From Unio delphinus (Eukaryota > Mollusca > Bivalvia > Unionida > Unionidae): a stretch of DNA of 64,000 bases. Within the stretch, counting starts at the first letter, position 1. Every line of letters begins with the position of its first letter. The notes under the pieces are model-generated. The model was not told the DNA's origin. It was given only the letters and a program-made list of their open reading frames with translations, and did no database searches. This document shows, in pieces, positions 58,486 through 64,000 of this stretch. The stretch covers positions 6,186,001-6,250,000 of the forward strand of contig JAQISU010000033.1 of the NCBI GenBank assembly GCA_029339505.1. Reading direction: 5' to 3'. Made by a program: the position numbers and the translations under genes.

Positions 58486-59770
58486 GAAAAAGATCCTGAG
58501 ATCTCCTGTTTGTTTCAAAAGGCCATAAGTGAGACTGAAGCCACTGAAGTTCCTGTCTGTTATTTCAATAAAAATGGAATCCTTATGAGAAAATGGAGAC
58601 CTCCCAAGGTACCTGCTGGTGATGAGTGGTCGGTGAACTATCAAACAGTAGTTCCAACATCTTACCGACGGGAAATACTTAATCTGGCCCATGAAACTCC
58701 TTTGGCTGGTCATTTAGGGATTAACAAAACTTATCACAAGATCTTGACTCACTTCTATTGGCCAAAAATTAAAAGTGATGTCAAATACTGTAGATCTTGT
58801 CATACTTGTCAAATGGTAGGAAAACCCAATCAGAAGATACCTAAGGCTCATCTACAACTTATTCCTGACTTTGACGAACCATTTAGTAGAATTATGGTAG
58901 ATTGTGTAGGTCCCTTACCCAAGACCAAGTCAGGTAACCAATACCTGTTGACCATTATGTGTGCATCAACAAGGTTTCCAGAAGCAATTCCGTTAAGGAA
59001 TATAAAATCTAAAACAATAGTAAAAGCTTTGATAAAGTTTTTTACTCAGTATGGCCTTCCCAAATCTGTTCAGTCTGATGAAGGTTCAAACTTCATGTCT
59101 GGAATTTTCCAACAAGTTATGTATGAATTAGGCATTCAGCAATTCAAATCTTCTGCCTATCACCCTGAGAGCCAAGGGGCATTAGAAAGATTCCATCAGA
59201 CTTTGAAAAATATGATTCAATCATATTGTTTTGATATGAATAAAGATTTGGATGAAGGCATTCATTTACTATTGTTTGCCGTTCGAGAATCAGTTCAAGA
59301 ATATAGGCTTCAGTCCCTTTGAACTGGTTTTTGGACACACTGTGCGTGGACCATTGAAGTTATTGAAAGAGAAACTTCTCTCTAATGAAGATACTGAGAC
59401 CAATCTTCTTGATTATGTTTCTGATTTTAGATACAAATTGTCAAAGGCTTTGTGAGGTCGCAAGAGCAAATCTGCACTATGCTCAATCTAAAATGAAATA
59501 AAGATATGATAAAAAATCAAAGGAAAGGAGTTTTCAGCCTGGTGATAGAGTCCTGGCTCTCTTACCAATGCCACAAAATCCTCTTCAGGCCAAATATTAT
59601 GGTCACTACACAGTTGACAGGAAAATTAATGACTTAAATTACATCATAAATACTCCTGGGAGGCACAAACAAAAACAACTATGCCATATAAACATGCTAA
59701 AAGAGTATATTGAAAGAGATAGCCATGTTAAACCTGTAATTAATTTAGTTTTACCTGTCCCACTCCTTGA
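58486..59770 (+). pseudogene. Integrase of the Gmr1-type element
   Basis: Starts with ATEVPVCYFNKNGILMRKW. The zinc-binding HHCC domain is seen as LAHETPLAGHLGINKTYHKI and then CRSCHTCQ. The catalytic core has D in RIMVDCVGPLP, D in VQSDEGSNF and E in GALERFHQTLKN, the DDE triad. After a frameshift near 59,310 the C-terminal part follows (VRGPLKLLKEKL, then LLDYVSDFRYKL). After more stops comes AKYYGHYTVDRKINDLNYI with CHINMLKEYIERD, a GPY/F-like end. It would insert the cDNA. All three catalytic residues are present; the breaks lie in the C-terminal part. Confidence 0.85.
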
Positions 59771-59839
59771 AGAAATATCAGATTCTGTTGATATTGTAAT
59801 GATGAATCTTTGTAATTCAGAAATTAGAAAAGATCTAGA

Positions 59840-60713
59840 CCAGAAACTTTCACATTTACAAGTGCAAGAAAGAAATGAATTGAAACAGTTATTATTTGAA
59901 TATGAGCACTTATTTCCAGATATTCCTACAAGGACAAACAAATATTTTCATGACGATGAAATTGTAAATTCCAAACCTGTTAAACAACATCCATACAGGA
60001 TGAATCCACTCAAACAGGAATACTTAAAAAAATAAATTCAATATTTGCTAGAGAATGGTTTTAGTGAGCCCAGTAAAAGTGACTGGAGTTCACCATGCAT
60101 TCCAAAACCAGATAAAAATTTCCGTATGTGCACTGAATATAGGAAGGTGAACAGTGTGACAAAAACAGATTCATTTCCATTACTAAGAATTGACGATTGT
60201 ATTGATAAAATCGGGAATGCCAAGTATGTCACCAAATTTGACCTTCTGAAAGGATTTTGGCAGATTCCACTATCGGAAAGAGCAAAGGAAATCTCAGCAT
60301 TTGTGACTCCAGATGGACTTTACCAATATAAAGTAATGCCATTCGGGATGAAAGGGTCACCAAATACATTTCAACGTCTCATGAATATGATCACCACTGG
60401 TCTAGAAAATTGTTATGCCTATATAGATGACGTCATCATCTACAATGACACCTGGATAGAACATCTAGCAAAAATTCGAAAATTCTTTGACAGACTCACT
60501 GATGCATGTTTGACAATTAATTTATCTAAAAGTGAGTTCTGTCGTGCAAGTGTGACTTTTTTAGGACATACTGTGGGACATGGACAAGTTAAACCAATAG
60601 ATGCTAAGGTTGAAGCTATTTCTAAATTCCCTGTGCCTGAAAATAGAAAGCAACTGATGCGGTTTTTAGGTATGGCCGGATACTATCGAAAATTTTTTCA
60701 AATTTTTCTATAA
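59840..60713 (+). pseudogene. Reverse transcriptase of the Gmr1-type element
   Basis: After integrase, the linker ERNELKQLLFEYEHLFPDI and HPYRMNPLKQEYLKK runs into a TAA at 60033 and continues in frame. The RT has DWSSPCIPKPDKNFRMC, KFDLLKGFWQIPLSERAKE (first catalytic Asp), YQYKVMPFGMKGSPNTFQ and CYAYIDDVIIYND (the YIDD box). It ends with FLGHTVGHGQVKP and FLGMAGYYRKF. The 222-codon core is open and looks intact; a frameshift follows at about 60,710. Confidence 0.9.
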
Positions 60714-61189
60714 TTGCAGAACCCCTGACAAATTTATTAAAGAAGAAGAACAAGTTTTTTTGGACTGAAAAATGTCAGGAGGCTTTTGACAAGTTAAAAG
60801 CCATACTTGAAACAGCACCAGTTCTTGCAGCTCCAAATTTCAGTCAGTTTTTCAAATTATCTGTCGATACAAGTGATGTTAGTGTTGGAGCAGTTTTAAT
60901 TCAAGAAGACAAAAATGGTATTGAATCAGCACCAGAGAAATTATTCAACTATCGAGAAGGAATGTTTGGCATTGACTTTGGCTTTAAAACATTTTGAAGT
61001 TTATCTAAATTCAGCTCCTTCTTTGATTATAGTTAATAGTGATCACAACCCACTTACTTTCATCGGCAAGATGAAAATAAAAATCAAAGATTACTAAGGT
61101 GGAGTTTGTTATTGCAAGAATATAATCTTGACATTCGGCACATCAAGGAAAAAGATAATATAATAGCAGACGCTCTTTCCTATGTATAA
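60714..61189 (+). pseudogene. RNase H of the Gmr1-type element
   Basis: Shifted frames read FFWTEKCQEAFDKLKAILE, FKLSVDTSDVSVGAVLIQED (first Asp), NYSTIEKECLALTLALKHFE (Glu), then IIVNSDHNPLTFI (Asp). They end with EYNLDIRHIKEKDNIIADAL and TAA 61187. The catalytic positions D-E-D are present but in three frames. It would degrade the RNA template. Confidence 0.8.
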
Positions 61190-61305
61190 CAATATCTTAT
61201 ATTTTATACACTATAATTTGTACAAGATTTTTTTAACCTCGGGTGGTAAATTGGTTTGTGGTAAAAAGAAAGTTTTATCATATAAATCTTTTTTTTTTAT
61301 TTTAT

Positions 61306-61314
61306 GGGGGAAGG
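61306..61314 (+). promoter_or_regulatory. Polypurine tract
   Basis: GGGGGAAGG directly before the TGTTA start of the 3' LTR; plus-strand priming site. Confidence 0.75.
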
Positions 61315-62100
61315 TGTTAAAGTATATTTTAATATAAGTCATTTATATTTATTGCTATTGTATGTCTGTTAGATTTAAATTTGGCATTTTAAGTTTTAAG
61401 ATTCGTTCATTGAAGGGGGCGGGTGACCTATACTTTCAGAGTAACACCAGGTGTTGACCTCATTTCTGACCTAGTTTCAGAGTTGTAAACAAGCTTATAA
61501 AATTATTGGTTGGTTCCAAGGACAAAATGGAGTAAAGTATAAAAATCTTTCTAATTTAGTTGGGTCATACACTGTTTACGTGATTTCTTGAACGTAAAAT
61601 TGTTCTGAGAGATTCTAGAAGGTCGTGACCTCTTTCTTGTTTACGTAAAAACAGGTATATAAGTGATGTTTTGGAGCAAGCTATTCAGTAGAAGAATTGG
61701 GCTTTTAGAATATTAAGTTGTGTCTTTTTGAGTTATTATAAATTACCTTGTACTGGAAATTGTGTCGATTCGTTTGGATTCAGGAGGATTTGTTTTGTTA
61801 TTTGTCTGGAAAGGAATTGTGCTGGAGAAATTTTATTAACAAGAACTGACTAAATCAAGTGACATCATCTTCCATCTTGGATACTTCACTGGAATTCGAA
61901 CTTAGAACTATTTGGACAATTTATTACTAGGACTTTTGCAATTTCTCTAGTGGATAATATTTTGAATTATTTTGGATTAATTTTGGAACTGATTCTTTTC
62001 TGAAAAATATTTGTACTCAATAAATTGTTTATTAAGTTTTACAAGCTTGTTATTTTCACCCTTTCTATGTTACTGTTTATTTGAGCCTAAGAACGTAACA
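61315..62100 (+). repeat. 3' LTR, complete
   Basis: Begins TGTTAAAGTATATT and ends AAGAACGTAACA, with TGTTA/TAACA inverted termini. It has a TATA box (TATATAAG, 61656-61663) and a poly(A) signal (AATAAA, 62019-62024), setting plausible U3, R and U5 limits. It differs from the 5' LTR remnant at a number of sites and by indels, so the insertion is not recent. Confidence 0.85.
61656..61663 (+). promoter_or_regulatory. TATA box of the LTR promoter
   Basis: TATATAAG in the middle of the 3' LTR; transcription would start about 25-30 bases downstream. Confidence 0.5.
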
Positions 62101-62881
62101 GTATGCCAATGTTCATAACACTTATCACCAAATTAGACTGGGAACACAAGACAACTGAATAATATGTTTCATCCAGATATTATGCGTGTTGTTTGTTAAA
62201 TGAGCTAGAGATTTTAGCCGTTTATCTGTGTTTGTACATTTAATCTTTATTTAAATGTGAGCCTACATTAGAAAATATCAACGTGTTCATTCGGATGTGG
62301 GTATTTTATTTTAAATTAAGTGGGAATACTAGAAATAATGTTATAATTTGATTGGTTTAAAAGTGTAATTTCAAACTTTTTGTTGGGTAAAATTGTACGC
62401 ATGTGTAATATTGATTTTATATTTTGATTAATAAGTTGTAAAGATGGCGATTTGTGTGCTTACATTTAATTCAAATTTCTGCCTTTGTTACATTTGTTGC
62501 AAGTATTAAACAATTACTACTGCCACAAACTAACATTGTTGTCACTGTTGACAAGAAGCATAATAACGAACAGGCTAACCAAAGAATAATACCATTTCCT
62601 GCAATTAACCGCATTATATTTAAATTCAACAAGTTAATTTTGAGACAATAGGAAGAAAAAAAAACTTTAGTATGAATATGTTGTTGGCACAAGTCAAGAC
62701 ATCCAATATAAAGCTGTTTTCATACTCCTATTTAGTGTTTCTCTGTTTAATTTAAATGTGCAAGATTGCTGATGTACAAATAATGTACATAACAAAAACA
62801 TTCAATTAAATTATGTGACTCAGCAGTAAATTGTTAAACATTTCTCATCCTTTCCTCCATTTAATCAGCATTGTTTCACAT
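62101..62881. other. Non-coding flank of the retroelement
   Basis: No gene or repeat recognised. A (TC)n run precedes the (TA)n tract at the right end. Confidence 0.4.
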
Positions 62882-62901
62882 TCTCTCTCTCTCTCTCTGT
62901 C

Positions 62902-62905
<4 letters not shown>

Positions 62906-62981
<76 letters not shown>
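62906..62981. repeat. (TA)n microsatellite
   Basis: About 38 TA units after a short (TC)n run, interrupted on its right by the transposon at 62982. A second (TA) run resumes at 63841. Confidence 0.95.
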
Positions 62982-62984
<3 letters not shown>

Positions 62985-63840
62985 CAGCCTCGTTAATCCG
63001 GACACATTCGTTCCCAGTGAATATGTCCGGATTAATGAGTTTTCCGGATAACTGAATCATGCAAATTTGTTATTTTACGATATCATCACAGCGTATATAT
63101 GTACATATATATGCTAGCTTTAAATGTAATTTACTGTAAATTCAATAACGGTTGAAATAAATTCATGAATACATCTGTTAATTTATTTACCATTATGTTA
63201 TTTCGCAGTTAAATGCGTTATGGTAAAGTAATAAAATGCAGTCTTTTGTATAAGTCGTATTTTACAGTTGTTACAGTTGCTAATGACTGATGTCCCCATT
63301 TTATTCAGAAATAAAGCCATATACTGTCCACCGCTTAAATCTGTCAACTGTACAACTGTATATGCAGAGCCATCAATAAACTGTGATTGTTACATACAAC
63401 TGGTAAACATCAAAGAGGCTTAATGACAATTTTAATTTACTTACCATATGTTAGGTCAAAAAGCATCGATGATTTGATCCCAGTGTCTTTATTTAGTTAT
63501 TAACACCCCATCGGCAAGTAGCTAAAACATACATTGTTTATACAATCGCTGGTTATAACATGGTAGCGCTACATAGTTACTGATAGTGGCCATACATTCT
63601 AAAGGGTTCCACTATTGTGTTTTATGTATTATTCTACTGACTGTATTTTCATATACAATTTTTCAAATGATCTTATTTTTGGACATATTATTTCGAGATT
63701 ATCGAGACAAATTTTAATTTAGTTTTACACTTTGGTCCCTGATTTTGATTTCCGGATCCGGAATGCAGATTTCTTGATTATGGAGCATATTAACATTTAG
63801 GAATTCCGTTCCCGTTGAATTATGTCTAGATAGCGAGGTT
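62982..63840. mobile_element. Non-autonomous pogo/Tigger-like DNA transposon in a (TA)n tract
   Basis: The left end reads GCAGCCTCGTTAATCCGGAC, with a second inverted GTCCGGATTAATGAG just inside. The right end, reversed, reads AACCTCGCTATCTAGACATA. Both share CCTCGxTA and GACA with the same spacing, and both have GTTCCC/GGGAAC nearby. TA repeats flank both sides, fitting a TA target. No transposase frame is present in its 859 bp, so it would have depended on another element. Confidence 0.5.
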
Positions 63841-64000
63841 TATATATATATATATTGTAATAAATTTGGAGTATGCATTTGACAGCGTCCCGTTTTTAAG
63901 CAATTCTTAGATTTATTTGTGTGATTATTTAGATTCGGCGCCATGGAAGTATTCCTAGCCCGAAATAATTAGCCAATTATTAGGGGCATACGTCACAGAC
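63841..64000. other. Right edge, short (TA)n then nothing recognised
   Basis: About seven TA units then unassigned sequence. Confidence 0.4.

Larger units (their letters stand above)
56131..62100 (+). mobile_element. Gmr1-type Ty3/gypsy retrotransposon, INT upstream of RT
   Basis: An almost full-length element: truncated 5' LTR, tRNA primer site, Gag, protease, integrase, reverse transcriptase, RNase H, polypurine tract and 786-bp 3' LTR. The integrase comes before RT, opposite to ordinary gypsy (PR-RT-RH-INT) and like copia. This is the order defined for the Gmr1 group of gypsy elements. At least seven stops or frameshifts break it. It lies upstream of the last USP8-like exon seen, perhaps in the next intron, in opposite orientation. 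Confidence 0.85.

Noticed and set aside
62831..63060. Frames with Tyr-Ile repeats on both strands
   Set aside because: Translated (TA)n and (TC)n microsatellite.

Overview
The window looks like nuclear DNA of a marine invertebrate, possibly a mollusc. It is AT-rich, with long introns, GT/AG splice sites, tRNA-derived SINE-like repeats, Ty3/gypsy and DIRS-type retroelements, and microsatellites. No sequence names the species, so this assignment is inference.

Layout from left to right. (1) At 1-1062 lie two exons of a RecQ-family helicase tail, the second with an in-frame TAG. (2) At about 3.94-12.0 kb is a decayed endogenous DNA virus or Polinton-like block, all genes on the + strand. It holds a double-jelly-roll-type major capsid gene, an adenain-like protease, a basic pVI/core-like protein, a small core-like protein, a fibre-like coiled-coil protein, a small membrane protein and a further broken structural protein. 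A 574-bp tandem duplication separates its two halves. (3) At 12.2-14.8 kb is a degenerate Ty3/gypsy 3' end with an LTR. (4) At 16.5 kb is a decayed GABP-beta-like ankyrin exon. (5) From 20.8 to 55.8 kb on the minus strand lie the last 12 exons of a USP8-like ubiquitin-specific protease, with consistent phases and splice sites throughout. Its catalytic Cys codon reads Ser. (6) The introns of this gene hold a DIRS-like retroelement (23.5-27.3 kb), an 8-kb 28-bp minisatellite array interrupted by a putative DNA transposon, a second DIRS-like remnant (39.2-42.2 kb), a possible solo LTR, a tyrosine-recombinase scrap and a LINE 3' end. (7) At 56.1-62.1 kb is a nearly full-length but broken gypsy-superfamily element whose integrase lies upstream of reverse transcriptase, the Gmr1-type order. 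(8) The window ends with a TA-flanked DNA transposon sitting inside a (TA)n microsatellite.

The only gene that looks intact over a long span is the USP8-like deubiquitinase. The most unusual items are its Cys-to-Ser active site, the fossil capsid-bearing virus block and the INT-before-RT retrotransposon. All functional calls come from reading the sequence by eye; no database search was run.
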